From a bacterium (lineage in GTDB: Bacteria; Myxococcota_A; Bradymonadia; UBA7976; UBA1532), in the NCBI GenBank assembly GCA_030426085.1, contig JAUHYW010000017.1, positions 62,001 to 126,000 of the forward strand: a stretch of DNA of 64,000 bases, given 5' to 3'. The position numbers were made by a program, and so were the translations under genes. Positions 52,324 through 61,526 of this stretch are shown here, piece after piece. The notes under the pieces were generated by a model. The model saw only the letters and a list, made by a program, of their open reading frames with translations, ran no database searches and had not been told where the DNA came from. How positions within the stretch are numbered: the first letter of the stretch is position 1; each line of letters begins with the position of its first letter.

Positions 52324-53406
52324 ATGCGACGCCACATCCCGATGATCGTGGTCGGCGCGGCCCTCTCGGGGGCCTGCGTCGATACGGGCCGGCCCTCATC
52401 CGAGGGCGCGTGGATCGGTACGCCCATCTCCGAGCGCCCCGCCCCCCGGCCGGTCCCCCCGGTCGAGGTCGACCCCGAGACGGCCGACGAGGCCGGCGAC
52501 ATCGACGACGAGGCGGTCGCCGAGGCCGACGAGCCGCCCCGGCCGACGCCGATGTACCTCGGCCCGAGCGGCCTGCCCCCGCCGGCGCCGGGCGAGGCCG
52601 AGGCCGGCGGCCCCGAGGTCCGGGCCCTGCTCGAAGAGGCCCGGGCGCTGGCCGCCGCGGGCAAGCTGGACGACGCGGTCGCGACCCTGCGCCGGGCCTC
52701 GACCCGGGCCCCGAAGGATCCTGCCGTCGCGCTGGCCGAGGGGCAGATCTTCCAGCGCGCCGGACGCTATACTGACGCCGCGATGGCCTTCCGCCGCGCG
52801 CGCAACCGGGCCCCGGACGACGCCGAGGCCCTCTACGGCGAGGCGTTCGCCCTGCTCAAGCTGGGGCGCGGGGGGCAGGCGAAGCCGCTCGTCGAGGCGC
52901 TCGGGCGGCTGCGGCCGGGCGACGTGCAGGTCGAGCGGCTGCGGGCGGCGGTGCTGGCCGGCGGCGGCGACGTCGACGGGATGCTGGCGGCCCGCGCCCG
53001 GATCGCCGAAAAAGAAGAGGGGGCCGCCGCCCGCCGCGAGCTGGGCGACGCCCTGGCCCGGGCCGGCCGCCACGCCGAGGCCGCCGAGGCCTTTCGCAAG
53101 GCCGCCGCCGCGGCGCCCGACGACGCCCGGCTGCGGGTGCGGTTGGGGACCTCGCTGGGGCTGGCCGGTGACCTGGACGGGGCCGAGACGGTGCTCGAGT
53201 CGAGCACCCGGCTGGCGCCGAAGGACGCGACCGGGTGGCGGGCGCTGGCCCGGATCCGCGAGAAGCGCGGCGATCTGGCCGGGGCCGAGCAGGCGCTGGC
53301 GTCGATGCTGGACGAGGCTGCGGGCAGCCCGGCCGACGCCGCGCGGCTGAAGCATCTGCGCGAGGCCCGGGCGGCGCGCGAGGCCCGCGAGGCCGGGAAG
53401 GAGTGA
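52324..53406 (+). CDS. TPR-repeat lipoprotein
   Basis: A 360-residue lipoprotein (MIVVGAALSGAC lipobox). An acidic/Pro-rich linker (about 25-95) is followed by TPR units: ALAAAGKLDDAVATLRRAST, IFQRAGRYTDAAMAFRRARN, LGDALARAGRHAEAAEAFRK, RIREKRGDLAGAEQALASML. Likely a periplasmic or outer-membrane scaffold. It is 10 bp before the FHA-cyclase gene and 50 bp after the EEP gene, within one plus-strand unit. Confidence 0.82.
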   Translation: MRRHIPMIVVGAALSGACVDTGRPSSEGAWIGTPISERPAPRPVPPVEVDPETADEAGDIDDEAVAEADEPPRPTPMYLGPSGLPPPAPGEAEAGGPEVRALLEEARALAAAGKLDDAVATLRRASTRAPKDPAVALAEGQIFQRAGRYTDAAMAFRRARNRAPDDAEALYGEAFALLKLGRGGQAKPLVEALGRLRPGDVQVERLRAAVLAGGGDVDGMLAARARIAEKEEGAAARRELGDALARAGRHAEAAEAFRKAAAAAPDDARLRVRLGTSLGLAGDLDGAETVLESSTRLAPKDATGWRALARIREKRGDLAGAEQALASMLDEAAGSPADAARLKHLREARAAREAREAGKE

Positions 53407-53416
53407 GGGACCGCCG

Positions 53417-55009
53417 ATGGCGAAGCTGATCGTGAGGAGCCCGACCGGCGAGCAGAGCGAGCATGGCCTGCGGGCGATCAACACCCTCGGTCGGCACCCG
53501 GACCAGACCATCCAGGTGCTCGACCGGGTGGTCAGCAAAGAACACGCCCTGGTCACCTTCGCCGACGACGCCTACTGGCTCCAGGACATGTCGAGCCGCA
53601 ACGGCACGTTCGTCAACGGGGTCCAGATCCGGGGCCGCACCCGGCTGCGGGACGGCGACACCATCACCCTGGGCAGCACCCGCATCATCTACGTCGACGA
53701 CAAGGTGGACAAGGCGGCCCACGGGCCGATGGAGAACGTCACCATCCAGACGACGACGGTGACCGACAGCGCGATCCGCTCCCGGGTGCAGGCCGACGAG
53801 AGCCGCAGCCAGGAGTTCGTGCCCGAGTCGCAGATCGCCGACGAGAGCACCCTGCGGGCCGACTACGAGAAGCTGCGCATCGCCTTCGAACTCAACCAGG
53901 CGATCGGCACCGAGCTCGACTTCGACCTCTTGCTCGACAAGATCCTGGAGAAGGCGTTCGAGTTCACCAACGCCGACCGGGGCGTCATCCTGCTGATGAA
54001 CATGCAGGGCGAGCCCGAGCCCCGGGCCATCAAGAACCGCCGGGGGCGCGACGAGCGGGTCGAGCTGTCGCAGACCATCCTCAACGAGGTCATCGAGCAC
54101 CACAACTCGGTGCTGTCGAGCGACGCGACGATGGACAGCCGCTTCGGGGGCAGCCACTCGATCATCATGCAGGGCATCCGCAGCACGATGTGCGTGCCGC
54201 TGATGACCGGCGACGAGCTGCTGGGCATGATCCACCTCGACACCCGCATCGCGACCGGGGTGTTCACCGAGAAGGACCTGCGCATCCTCACCGTCTTCGG
54301 CAATCAGGCGGCCCTCAAGATCGCCAACGCCCGCCTCGCCAAGCAGGCCGAGGACGAGGCGGTGGCCCGGCACAACCTCTCCCGACTGCTGTCGCCCAAC
54401 CTCGTCGAGGAGGTCGTCAAGGGCACCATCGCGATGCAGAAGGGTGGCGAACTGCGCGAGGCGACGGTGCTCTTCGCCGACATCCGGGGCTTCACCGCGA
54501 TGAGCGAGCGCCTCGATCCGCAGAAGATGGTGTCGTTGCTCAACGAGTACTTCGAGATCATGGTGGACATCGTCTTCCGCCACGAGGGCACCCTCGACAA
54601 GTTCATCGGCGACGAGATCATGGCGGTGTGGGGCGCGCCGGTCCGCCAGGAGGACCACGCCCGGCGGGCGGTGATGGCCGCGCTCGAGATGAAGAAGGCG
54701 CTCGAGGACTTCAACCGGGGGCGCAAGGCCGACAACCTCAGCCCGATCAAGGTCGGCTGCGGCATCAACACCGGCCGGCTCGTCGCCGGCTACATGGGCT
54801 CGACCCGCACCCTGTCGTACACCGTCATCGGCGACACGGTGAACACCGCCTCGCGGCTGTGCAGCCACGCCGCGCCGGGCGAGATCCTGGTCAGCGAGCC
54901 CATCCGCTCGTCCTGCGGGGCCGATCTGGTCTACGAGTCGCGGGGGGACGCCGACATGAAGGGCAAGTCGAAGAAGGTCCCGATCTACCGGGTGCTGGGG
55001 CTGAACTGA
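53417..55009 (+). CDS. FHA-GAF-class III nucleotide cyclase
   Basis: A 530-residue cytoplasmic signalling protein. The FHA domain (about 20-100) has LGRHPDQ, SKEHA and SSRNGTFVNG, the phosphothreonine-binding loops. The GAF domain (about 165-310) starts NQAIGTELDFDLLLDKILEK. The cyclase domain (about 345-515) has the metal-binding Asp in VLFADIRGFTAMSERL, GDEIMAVWGAP and VIGDTVNTASRL, all expected of an active adenylate or guanylate cyclase. FHA suggests activation by a Ser/Thr kinase, of which the window has four, and the Thr-motif tail at 19171-20868 is an attractive but unproven ligand. The response regulator-PilZ gene follows 31 bp downstream. Confidence 0.93.
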   Translation: MAKLIVRSPTGEQSEHGLRAINTLGRHPDQTIQVLDRVVSKEHALVTFADDAYWLQDMSSRNGTFVNGVQIRGRTRLRDGDTITLGSTRIIYVDDKVDKAAHGPMENVTIQTTTVTDSAIRSRVQADESRSQEFVPESQIADESTLRADYEKLRIAFELNQAIGTELDFDLLLDKILEKAFEFTNADRGVILLMNMQGEPEPRAIKNRRGRDERVELSQTILNEVIEHHNSVLSSDATMDSRFGGSHSIIMQGIRSTMCVPLMTGDELLGMIHLDTRIATGVFTEKDLRILTVFGNQAALKIANARLAKQAEDEAVARHNLSRLLSPNLVEEVVKGTIAMQKGGELREATVLFADIRGFTAMSERLDPQKMVSLLNEYFEIMVDIVFRHEGTLDKFIGDEIMAVWGAPVRQEDHARRAVMAALEMKKALEDFNRGRKADNLSPIKVGCGINTGRLVAGYMGSTRTLSYTVIGDTVNTASRLCSHAAPGEILVSEPIRSSCGADLVYESRGDADMKGKSKKVPIYRVLGLN

Positions 55010-55040
55010 GGCCGGGCCGCGGCCGCCCCACGGGAGCAGC

Positions 55041-55775
55041 ATGGACGAGCAGAAGACCATCCTCACCGTCGAAGACAGCCCCAACATCCGGCGGCTGATC
55101 GCCTACAACCTCAAGCGGGGCGGCTTCGCCGTGCTCGAAGCGGGGGATGGCAAGGAGGCGGTGCGGCTGCTGCAGAAGACCGTGCCCGATCTGATCATCC
55201 TCGACATCCGCATGCCCGAGATGGACGGCTTCCAACTCCTCGAGCTGATGCGCAAATACCCCAAGGCGGCGGCGATCCCGGTGGTCATGATGACCGCCCT
55301 GAGCCAGCCCTCCGACGTCGACCGGGCCCTGACGCTGGGGGTGGTGGACTACCTCGTCAAGCCGCTCGACCCGACGGTGCTGGTGGCCAAGGTCAAGGAG
55401 GCGCTCTCCCACCGGCTGCCGGCGGGCGACGAGTGGGCCGGGCCCAACCGGCGGCAGTTCCCCCGAGGCAGCATCCTCGACCTCGACCTGAACCCGCTGC
55501 CGGGGGGCAAGGGCATCGATGTGTCGGAGGGCGGCATCGGCTGGCGCACCAAGACCCCGCCGGCCCGGGACGCGGTGGTGGTCATCGAGGCCCCCATCCT
55601 GTTCGCCGAGCTGAAGATCCCTGCCGAGTCGCTGCGGGCCCGGGTGGTGCACACCCGCAAGCTGGGGCTGGGCTATCACCGGGTGGGAGCCAGCTTCGTG
55701 GGGCTGACCTCGGCCACCCGCGAGGCGCTGCGCACCTACGCGCTCGAGCGCCAGACGCGAGGCGCGCTCGGCTGA
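55041..55775 (+). CDS. Response regulator with PilZ output domain
   Basis: A 244-residue two-domain protein. The receiver (1-125) has phospho-acceptor Asp55 in LIILDIRMPEMDGF, the Asp-Asp/Glu pocket near VEDSPN and Lys in VKPLDP. The PilZ domain (about 135-240) keeps the c-di-GMP-binding motifs RRQFPR and DVSEGG. It would couple phosphorylation to c-di-GMP, typically controlling pili, motility or exopolysaccharide in myxobacteria. It is last in the signalling block starting at 50007. Confidence 0.92.
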   Translation: MDEQKTILTVEDSPNIRRLIAYNLKRGGFAVLEAGDGKEAVRLLQKTVPDLIILDIRMPEMDGFQLLELMRKYPKAAAIPVVMMTALSQPSDVDRALTLGVVDYLVKPLDPTVLVAKVKEALSHRLPAGDEWAGPNRRQFPRGSILDLDLNPLPGGKGIDVSEGGIGWRTKTPPARDAVVVIEAPILFAELKIPAESLRARVVHTRKLGLGYHRVGASFVGLTSATREALRTYALERQTRGALG

Positions 55776-55793
55776 GCGGCCCGCCCGGCCGGC

Positions 55794-56903
55794 TCACTCC
55801 AGCCGCCGACCCCCGCGCCCCAGCCGCCGTCGGCTCGGCCGGCGCCAGCCCCAGATCACCAGCCCCGCCAGCACGAACACCAGCTCGATGGGCAGCTTCA
55901 GCGTATTGGCCCGGATACGGGCCTTGGGTGTCGGGCGGATGGTGGGCCAGGGGTCGCTGCGCACGAAGCGCACGATGCCCATCCCGTCGGTGGGCCGCTC
56001 GACCCGGAACCCGGTGAGCGAGCCCTCGCGGCGGAAGGCCCACGGCAGGCCGCCGGCGTCGCTGCTCAGCCGGTTGACCGCCTTCTCGGTGAGGATGTCG
56101 GCGAAGAACGGCCGCGGCGGGCGGTCGACGTCGACCGCCACCGCCCACTCGGTCAGCACCGCCAGCTCGATCGGGGGCCCCGGGCCGCCGTCTTCGAGCA
56201 GCGCGAACGGGGGGTGGCGGGCGGCGTAGAGCGGCTCGCGGGCGTCGTGGGTGATCGACAGCACCGGCCCTCGCATCCGGGGGTCGGGCGCGCCCTCGAC
56301 CGCCCGAGGGCGGATGGTGACCCCCACCAGCCCCCAGCCCGACGCCCGCAGCTCGTTGAGCCACGCCGCCTGGGCCGGGGCGACGGTGAAGCCGTTCTCC
56401 AGCAGCCAGTCGTGCAGCGGCTCGGGGGCTGCGCCGAGGGTCGTCGTGTCGACGGTGGCCCCCCGGCGGCCGTCCGACCGCGACTCGCCCTCGATGGGCA
56501 CCCCGTCGCCCACGTCCCGCAGCGCGCATCCGGCGGCCCAGCTCGTCAGCTCGACCGACAGCGTGCGCTGCACCCGCCCCCGGGGCTGGAGCCGGTTGCG
56601 GATGGCGTTGCGCAGCCGCTGGGTGTGGGTCCGCACCCGGGCCTGACCGGGCACCGGCAGGATGATGCCGAACGGCGAGGCGGTGCCGGCGAAGGTGTGC
56701 TGGACGACCGTGGTCTGGGAGGCGGTGAGCGGGTCGTAGACCAGCAGCACGTGCTCGTCGAGCAGCTCCACGGTCTGACCGGGGGCCGGCGCGATCACCG
56801 CCGCCGGGGCCGGCCGGGCCAGCGCCAGGGCGGCCAGCGCCAGGGCGTACGGCGCGAGCGCCGCGGGGGCGGGACTGCGCGGCATGAGGCGTCGGGCGAT
56901 CAT
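55794..56903 (-). CDS. DUF2330-like exported protein with C-terminal membrane anchor
   Basis: A 369-residue protein. Start at 56903 or 56885; both give a hydrophobic N-terminus (APYALALAALALARPAPA). The mature part has ELLDEHVLLVYDPLTASQTT, SPFGIILPVPGQARV and PLHDWLLENGFTVAPAQAAWL, the DUF2330 pattern also seen in the fused protein at 26379-29810. It ends in a membrane helix (LPIELVFVLAGLVIWGW) and an Arg-rich tail, like a MYXO-CTERM protein lacking the Cys motif. It lies 6 bp after the small secreted protein gene on the same strand. Function unknown. Confidence 0.8.
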   Translation of the reverse strand: MIARRLMPRSPAPAALAPYALALAALALARPAPAAVIAPAPGQTVELLDEHVLLVYDPLTASQTTVVQHTFAGTASPFGIILPVPGQARVRTHTQRLRNAIRNRLQPRGRVQRTLSVELTSWAAGCALRDVGDGVPIEGESRSDGRRGATVDTTTLGAAPEPLHDWLLENGFTVAPAQAAWLNELRASGWGLVGVTIRPRAVEGAPDPRMRGPVLSITHDAREPLYAARHPPFALLEDGGPGPPIELAVLTEWAVAVDVDRPPRPFFADILTEKAVNRLSSDAGGLPWAFRREGSLTGFRVERPTDGMGIVRFVRSDPWPTIRPTPKARIRANTLKLPIELVFVLAGLVIWGWRRPSRRRLGRGGRRLE

Positions 56904-56909
56904 GCTCGG

Positions 56910-57164
56910 CTAACGCCGGTCGCCCTTCTGCGCGTCGCCCGCAGCCTCGCCCGTAGCCTCGCGATGGGCCGCCCGCCGCGCTCGCAGGCGGCGGTGATCG
57001 GCCTCGACCTCGGCCTTCTCGGCCCGCCACTGCTGCTCGAGCACGGCCCACTCCCGCCACAGCTCGGAGACGGGCGACGACTGGGCCTGCGCGGCGGCGG
57101 GGGCCAGGACGATCAGCGCAGCGGCGAGCGCGCCGAGGGCGGCGGTGATGGGGGTGCGTCTCAT
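56910..57164 (-). CDS. Small secreted helical protein
   Basis: An 84-residue product: a signal peptide (MRRTPITAALGALAAALIVL, cleavage after AQA), then one charged helix (SELWREWAVLEQQWRAEKAE) that could form a coiled coil, and a basic tail. The ATG at 57164 was preferred to the upstream frame, which has no signal sequence. It is almost contiguous with the DUF2330-like gene and may be its partner. No known family. Confidence 0.55.
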   Translation of the reverse strand: MRRTPITAALGALAAALIVLAPAAAQAQSSPVSELWREWAVLEQQWRAEKAEVEADHRRLRARRAAHREATGEAAGDAQKGDRR

Positions 57165-57287
57165 GGCCCCGATGCTGGCCCCGTGTCCGCCTGCTGTCAA
57201 CCGGCGCCGCGCCCGGGCTACGCCCCCCACGGGCGCCGGTCCGGGCGACGACCTGGTCGCGTCGTGGAGCCGAGCGGCGCGGCGAAC

Positions 57288-57318
57288 TTGCACGGGCCGT
57301 GGCAGAGTGATCTATAGT
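57288..57318 (+). promoter_or_regulatory. Candidate promoter for the gene at 57363
   Basis: TTGCAC (57288-57293) and TATAGT (57313-57318) give a good -10 and fair -35 box, but with a long 19-bp spacer. It is 45 bp before the ATG at 57363, whose ribosome site is GGAGG at 57350. Confidence 0.4.
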
Positions 57319-57362
57319 CCACCCGGCCGGACGAGGCCCGGCGCACCCCGGAGGTCAGCAAA

Positions 57363-58313
57363 ATGTCCAACCGCTTCGTTCTCCCGACCGCCCTGGCCGC
57401 GCTCGGCGCGCTGCTCGTGGTCTCCACCGCCGCCGCCCAGGACGCCCCCCAGCCGCGCTCGAAGTACGCCGGCATCATCCACCCGCTGGACTGGGGCGCC
57501 AGCTCACACGACGTCTTCGGCAAGCTCAAGAGCGAGCTCGACGATCGCTACCGCGACCAGATGAAGACGTCGGACACCATCAAGATCGACCAGCTCATCC
57601 GCCAGAAGGCCGACGAGCTGCAGCGCATCAAGGACTCGCTGGTGCGCTTCGACGGCCAGCGCACCGGGTACGAGACCTCGCTGGTGGCCGGCGAGATCGT
57701 GCCCCGCGAGGGCGAGAGCCTCGTGCGGGTCGACGACCGGGTCGCCCAGCGGTACTACATCTTCCGCAACGACCAGATCTGGAAGGTCGTCGTCACCTAC
57801 AACGTGAGCACCATGGGCAGCTTCGACGACTTCGTCGCCGCGGTGCGCGGCAAGTACGGCAACCCCAAGAAGGCCAGCTTCAGCGACGACGGCGGCGAGC
57901 GGCGCATCACCGCGGTCACCTGGCAGGACGAGCACACCCGGATGGTCGTCGAGGACCAGAGCGAGTTCTACAGCTCGTACGTGATGAAGTTCGTTCAGGT
58001 CGGCCGGGGCACCGAGCTGGAGCAGGCCCGGGCCGACCGCCCCAAGACCCGCAAGACCGCCGCCGACAGCCGGGCCGAGGGCCTGATGGCCGACATCTTC
58101 GAAGAGGACGCCAGCGGGGCGCAGGACGACCTCGTCGACCAGATCACCGGCCTCGAAGCCGAGGTCGACCTGACCAACGGCCGGCCCCAGGAGTACGCCG
58201 TGCCCCGCATGGCCGAAGACAGCGAGCCCAAGAAGAAGGCCCGCAAGGCCAAGCGGCGCAAGGCCCGCGAGAAGCCGGCCCCCAAGGGCGACCCCGCCGA
58301 CATCATCTACTGA
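57363..58313 (+). CDS. Secreted protein of unknown function
   Basis: A 316-residue protein with a signal peptide (VLPTALAALGALLVVSTAAA). Residues about 35-215 alternate helices and strands, including KTSDTIKIDQLIRQKADELQ, EIVPREGESLVRVDDRVAQR and a segment with QRYYIFRNDQIWKVVVTYNV. The C-terminal tail is strongly Lys/Arg/Ala-rich (KKKARKAKRRKAREKPAPKG) and could bind polyanions such as LPS or nucleic acid. GGAGG precedes the ATG. I do not recognise the family; periplasmic location is inferred. Confidence 0.75.
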   Translation: MSNRFVLPTALAALGALLVVSTAAAQDAPQPRSKYAGIIHPLDWGASSHDVFGKLKSELDDRYRDQMKTSDTIKIDQLIRQKADELQRIKDSLVRFDGQRTGYETSLVAGEIVPREGESLVRVDDRVAQRYYIFRNDQIWKVVVTYNVSTMGSFDDFVAAVRGKYGNPKKASFSDDGGERRITAVTWQDEHTRMVVEDQSEFYSSYVMKFVQVGRGTELEQARADRPKTRKTAADSRAEGLMADIFEEDASGAQDDLVDQITGLEAEVDLTNGRPQEYAVPRMAEDSEPKKKARKAKRRKAREKPAPKGDPADIIY

Positions 58314-58454
58314 CGCGACCCCGCGCCCGCCTCGGGATCCCCGTCGACCGCCCGACGGCCCCGGCTCGCCCGACGCCCCCCCTTGACCCCGCCCCCGCCG
58401 TCGACGCAGTCTCTGTCCGCCCGATCCGACCACCCGCTGCCCCGAGGTGTCGCC

Positions 58455-59768
58455 GTGAACGCTGCCCCGACCCGCGCCCTGCTGGCGCTGCTGACGCTGA
58501 CCGCGGCCTGCGCGGCCGGCTGTGACGAGGACCCCGGCGAGCAGCCGGTGCTCGAGCCGCTGCCCACCGTGCCGGCGCTCTCGCTCGACGCCGAAGGGCA
58601 CCTGAGCCGGGCGCAGCGGGGGGTGGCCCTTGACCCCCAGGATCTGTCGGTCATCGCCCCGGGCAGCGATCAGGTGGGCGTCAGCCCGTCCGCGTTGACC
58701 TCGTCCTTCGGGCTGCTGGTGCTCAACCGGCCCTACGTCGACTCGCGGTCGGTCCGCTGCCCGCCATCGGACGAGGCGGCGGCGGTGCAGCCCCGGGCGG
58801 TCGTCGAAGACCAGCTCGAGCGCTTCGCCGACGAGGGCATGACCTTCGACCGGGTCGCGGTCAACGTGCCGCTGATGACCCCCGGGCGGCGGGGGCTGCT
58901 GTACGTGTGCTTCGACGAGGGGGCCCGCGACGTCCGGTTCGACGTGCTCGAACACCGGCGGGAGGTGGTCGACGCCTTCCGCGATCTGGCCGCCTCGGGC
59001 GAGGTGCAGTGGATCACCGTCGGGCTCGAGATGAACCGCTACTACCACCTGCTCTCCGAGGACGGGCAGCGGCAGGTGGACGACTACTCGAACTGGGTGA
59101 CGCTCTACCACGCGATCTACGACGCCATCAAAGAGGTGGACGCCGACATCCGGGTCGGCCCCGGGCTGAGCTGGGCGGTCTTCCACCGGCGCACGATGCC
59201 CGAGATGGCCGACACCCTGGGCTTCGCTGATCCGACCGGGCTCGAGGCGGCGGTGGCGGCCTACAACCGCACCGTGCGGCCGCTGCTGTCCTCCGGCCGG
59301 GGCGCCGACCGCCGGCTCACCGCCGACTACCTCGGGCTGACGATGATCCCGTTCGACAACGAAGACCCGTGGAACGGCGAGGCGGCCTCCGAAGAAGAGG
59401 GCCGACAGGCCGAGCTGTACCAGGCCTTCCGCTGGCTGCCGCTGGTGCTCGGCGTGGGCACCGCCGACGAGCTGCCGCTGGTCCTGCCGATGATCGACTG
59501 GGCCGAGAACTCCGGCGCGGCGGGGGTCAAGAAGGGCGCCTTCATGGAGACCCTCAAGACCGCCACCGGTGGGCTCGAGGTCGAGTGGGCCGCCTGGCGC
59601 CGACTGTCGACGCTGCCCGACGAGCCGCCCCAGGCCAACCCCTGCCGCATCTACACCGCCAGCAGCGAGGCCGCGCTGCGCTACGACATCACCTACTGCA
59701 ACTCGGGCATGCTCTCCGAAAGCGGTCAGCGGCGCACGGTGTGGGACATCTTCCTGACCGACCCCTGA
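58455..59768 (+). CDS. Lipoprotein with probable TIM-barrel hydrolase-like domain
   Basis: A 437-residue lipoprotein. The GTG at 58455 gives a signal peptide with a lipobox-like AAGC ending (LLALLTLTAACAAGCDED). The domain contains strand-loop elements such as FDRVAVNVPLMTPGRRGLLY, VQWITVGLEMNRYYHLL and ADYLGLTMIPFDNEDPWNG, then PLVLPMIDWAENSGAAGVK, resembling the alternating beta/alpha order of glycoside-hydrolase-like TIM barrels with Glu at the end of strand 4. It could be a surface glycan hydrolase or a binding protein. The family is not identified, and the catalytic assignment is tentative. Confidence 0.6.
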   Translation: MNAAPTRALLALLTLTAACAAGCDEDPGEQPVLEPLPTVPALSLDAEGHLSRAQRGVALDPQDLSVIAPGSDQVGVSPSALTSSFGLLVLNRPYVDSRSVRCPPSDEAAAVQPRAVVEDQLERFADEGMTFDRVAVNVPLMTPGRRGLLYVCFDEGARDVRFDVLEHRREVVDAFRDLAASGEVQWITVGLEMNRYYHLLSEDGQRQVDDYSNWVTLYHAIYDAIKEVDADIRVGPGLSWAVFHRRTMPEMADTLGFADPTGLEAAVAAYNRTVRPLLSSGRGADRRLTADYLGLTMIPFDNEDPWNGEAASEEEGRQAELYQAFRWLPLVLGVGTADELPLVLPMIDWAENSGAAGVKKGAFMETLKTATGGLEVEWAAWRRLSTLPDEPPQANPCRIYTASSEAALRYDITYCNSGMLSESGQRRTVWDIFLTDP

Positions 59769-59837
59769 TGGCGCCCGACCCGCGACGCGCGACCGTCGCC
59801 GGGCATCAGTGAGGCCGATTCCACCCGCGGAGGCCCC

Positions 59838-60209
59838 ATGCCCGTCATCCGGTTCATGCCCACCTTCCTGACCCCCGACGAGGTCGTCATCGAGGTCGAG
59901 CCGGGCGTCACGCTGCAAGAGGCGGCGGAAGAGGCCGGGGTGCCCATGGGCGACGCCTGCGGCGGCAACTGCGCCTGCTCGACCTGCCACGTACACGTCG
60001 TCGAGGGCTTCGACAGCCTCGAAGAGATGGAGGACGAGGAGGACGACATCCTCGGCAAGGCCGAAGACGTGCAGATGGTCAGCCGCCTCGGCTGCCAGAC
60101 CGAGGTCGCCGACGCCGACCTCAAGGTGCGCATCACCCGCGAGAGCCAGGTCGCCTTCATCAACGAGCACCCCGAGCACCGGGGGCGCGAGGGTGAGATC
60201 GAGGTCTGA
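59838..60209 (+). CDS. Adrenodoxin-type [2Fe-2S] ferredoxin
   Basis: A 123-residue ferredoxin. Cluster ligands are Cys41, Cys47 and Cys50 in DACGGNCACSTCHVHV and Cys86 in RLGCQTEV, the Cys-x5-Cys-x2-Cys...Cys spacing of adrenodoxin and Isc ferredoxins. An acidic helix (SLEEMEDEEDD) is the usual partner-docking surface. It would carry electrons to Fe-S assembly or a P450/other oxygenase. No isc or suf genes are adjacent. GGAGG lies before the ATG. Confidence 0.93.
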   Translation: MPVIRFMPTFLTPDEVVIEVEPGVTLQEAAEEAGVPMGDACGGNCACSTCHVHVVEGFDSLEEMEDEEDDILGKAEDVQMVSRLGCQTEVADADLKVRITRESQVAFINEHPEHRGREGEIEV

Positions 60210-60278
60210 CCGGCCGCCGGGCGACGGCCGCGAGCGCCGATTGTGTCCGCTCGCCGCTCCGCGTAGACTGCCGCGCCC

Positions 60279-61526
60279 GTGAAGTACGAACTCACCATCG
60301 CCCTGCGGCACCTCAAGGCCCGCAAGTCCCGCTCGTTGTCGGTCGTCACCTGGCTGTCGGTCATCGGGGTGGCCCTCGGCGTCTGCGCGCTGGTGGGCGG
60401 CTTCTCGATCACCACCGGCTTCGAGCAGGCCTTCCGGGAGAAGGTGCTGGGGGTGACCGCCCACGTCTTCGTGCGGGAGTACGGCATCCGCTTCACCGAG
60501 CACGCCGAGGTGGCCGAGGCGCTCGGCGCGGTCGACGGGGTGCGGGCCTCGTCGCCGATGACCTTCAACGAGGCGATGCTCTCGGGCAAGGGCGGCACCG
60601 CGGGGGCGGTGGTGAAGGGGCTCATCCCCGACCGGGCCCGGCAGGTGCTGGCGGTGGCCGACTACGTCGTCGACGGCAGCCTCGACGACCTCGCCGAGCC
60701 GGCCGAAGGCGGCGCCGAGCCGATCGTGCTCGGGGCCGAGCTGGCCCGGGTGCTCGGCGTCGGCAGCGGCGATCTGGTCTCGCTCGTCTCGCCCCTGCGC
60801 AGCCTCGACCCCGACCAGTGGAACGCCCAGCCCGACGCGCCGACGACGAAGCCGTTCCGGGTGGTGGGCGTCTTCGAGGCCGGCTTCCACGAGTACGACG
60901 CCCGGCTGGCCTACATGTACCTGCCCACCGCCCAGGCGTTCTTCGGCGCGGGCGACGCCGTCTTCGGGCTCGAGGTCGCCGTCGACGACCCGCTGCTCGC
61001 GGGCACCGTCGCCGACCGCATCCGCAGCCGGCTGGGGGAGGACGCCTACTCGGTGCTCGACTGGCGCCGGCAGAACCGCAACCTCTTCGCCAGCCTGACC
61101 TACCAGCGCATCGCCATCCTGGTGGTGCTGAGCGTGATGGTGGTGCTCGCCTCGTGCAACGTGGCCTGCATGCTCATCATGCTCGTGCTCGAGCGCACCC
61201 GGGACATCGCGATCCTCAAGGCGATGGGCGCTCGCGATGGCAGCATCCTGCGGGTGTTCGTCATCGAGGGCATGGCGATCGGCGCGATGGGCACCGCGCT
61301 GGGGCTGGTCCTGGCGTTTGTGCTGTGCGAGGGCCTGCTGGCCAATGGCATCGCCCTCGACCCCAAGGTCTACGGCATCGCCCGGCTGCCGGTGGTCTTC
61401 GACCCCCTCGACTATCTGCTCGCCGCTCTCGGGGCGCTGGTCATCACCCTGGTGGCGACTTTGTTCCCGGCCCTGCGCGGGGCCCGGCTGCACCCGGTCG
61501 ACGGCCTGCGCGAAACCCACGGTTGA
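60279..61526 (+). CDS. LolC/LolE-type ABC transporter permease
   Basis: A 415-residue permease with a GTG start. An N-terminal membrane helix (VVTWLSVIGVALGVCALVGG) is followed by a large periplasmic MacB-type domain (VTAHVFVREYGIRFTEHAEV onward) and three C-terminal helices (ILVVLSVMVVLASCNVACML, AIGAMGTALGLVLAFVLCEG, YLLAALGALVITLVATLFPA). With an ATPase it releases lipoproteins from the inner membrane for transport to the outer membrane, fitting a genome rich in lipoproteins. No LolD ATPase gene is adjacent in the window, so it may be encoded elsewhere. Confidence 0.88.
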   Translation: MKYELTIALRHLKARKSRSLSVVTWLSVIGVALGVCALVGGFSITTGFEQAFREKVLGVTAHVFVREYGIRFTEHAEVAEALGAVDGVRASSPMTFNEAMLSGKGGTAGAVVKGLIPDRARQVLAVADYVVDGSLDDLAEPAEGGAEPIVLGAELARVLGVGSGDLVSLVSPLRSLDPDQWNAQPDAPTTKPFRVVGVFEAGFHEYDARLAYMYLPTAQAFFGAGDAVFGLEVAVDDPLLAGTVADRIRSRLGEDAYSVLDWRRQNRNLFASLTYQRIAILVVLSVMVVLASCNVACMLIMLVLERTRDIAILKAMGARDGSILRVFVIEGMAIGAMGTALGLVLAFVLCEGLLANGIALDPKVYGIARLPVVFDPLDYLLAALGALVITLVATLFPALRGARLHPVDGLRETHG

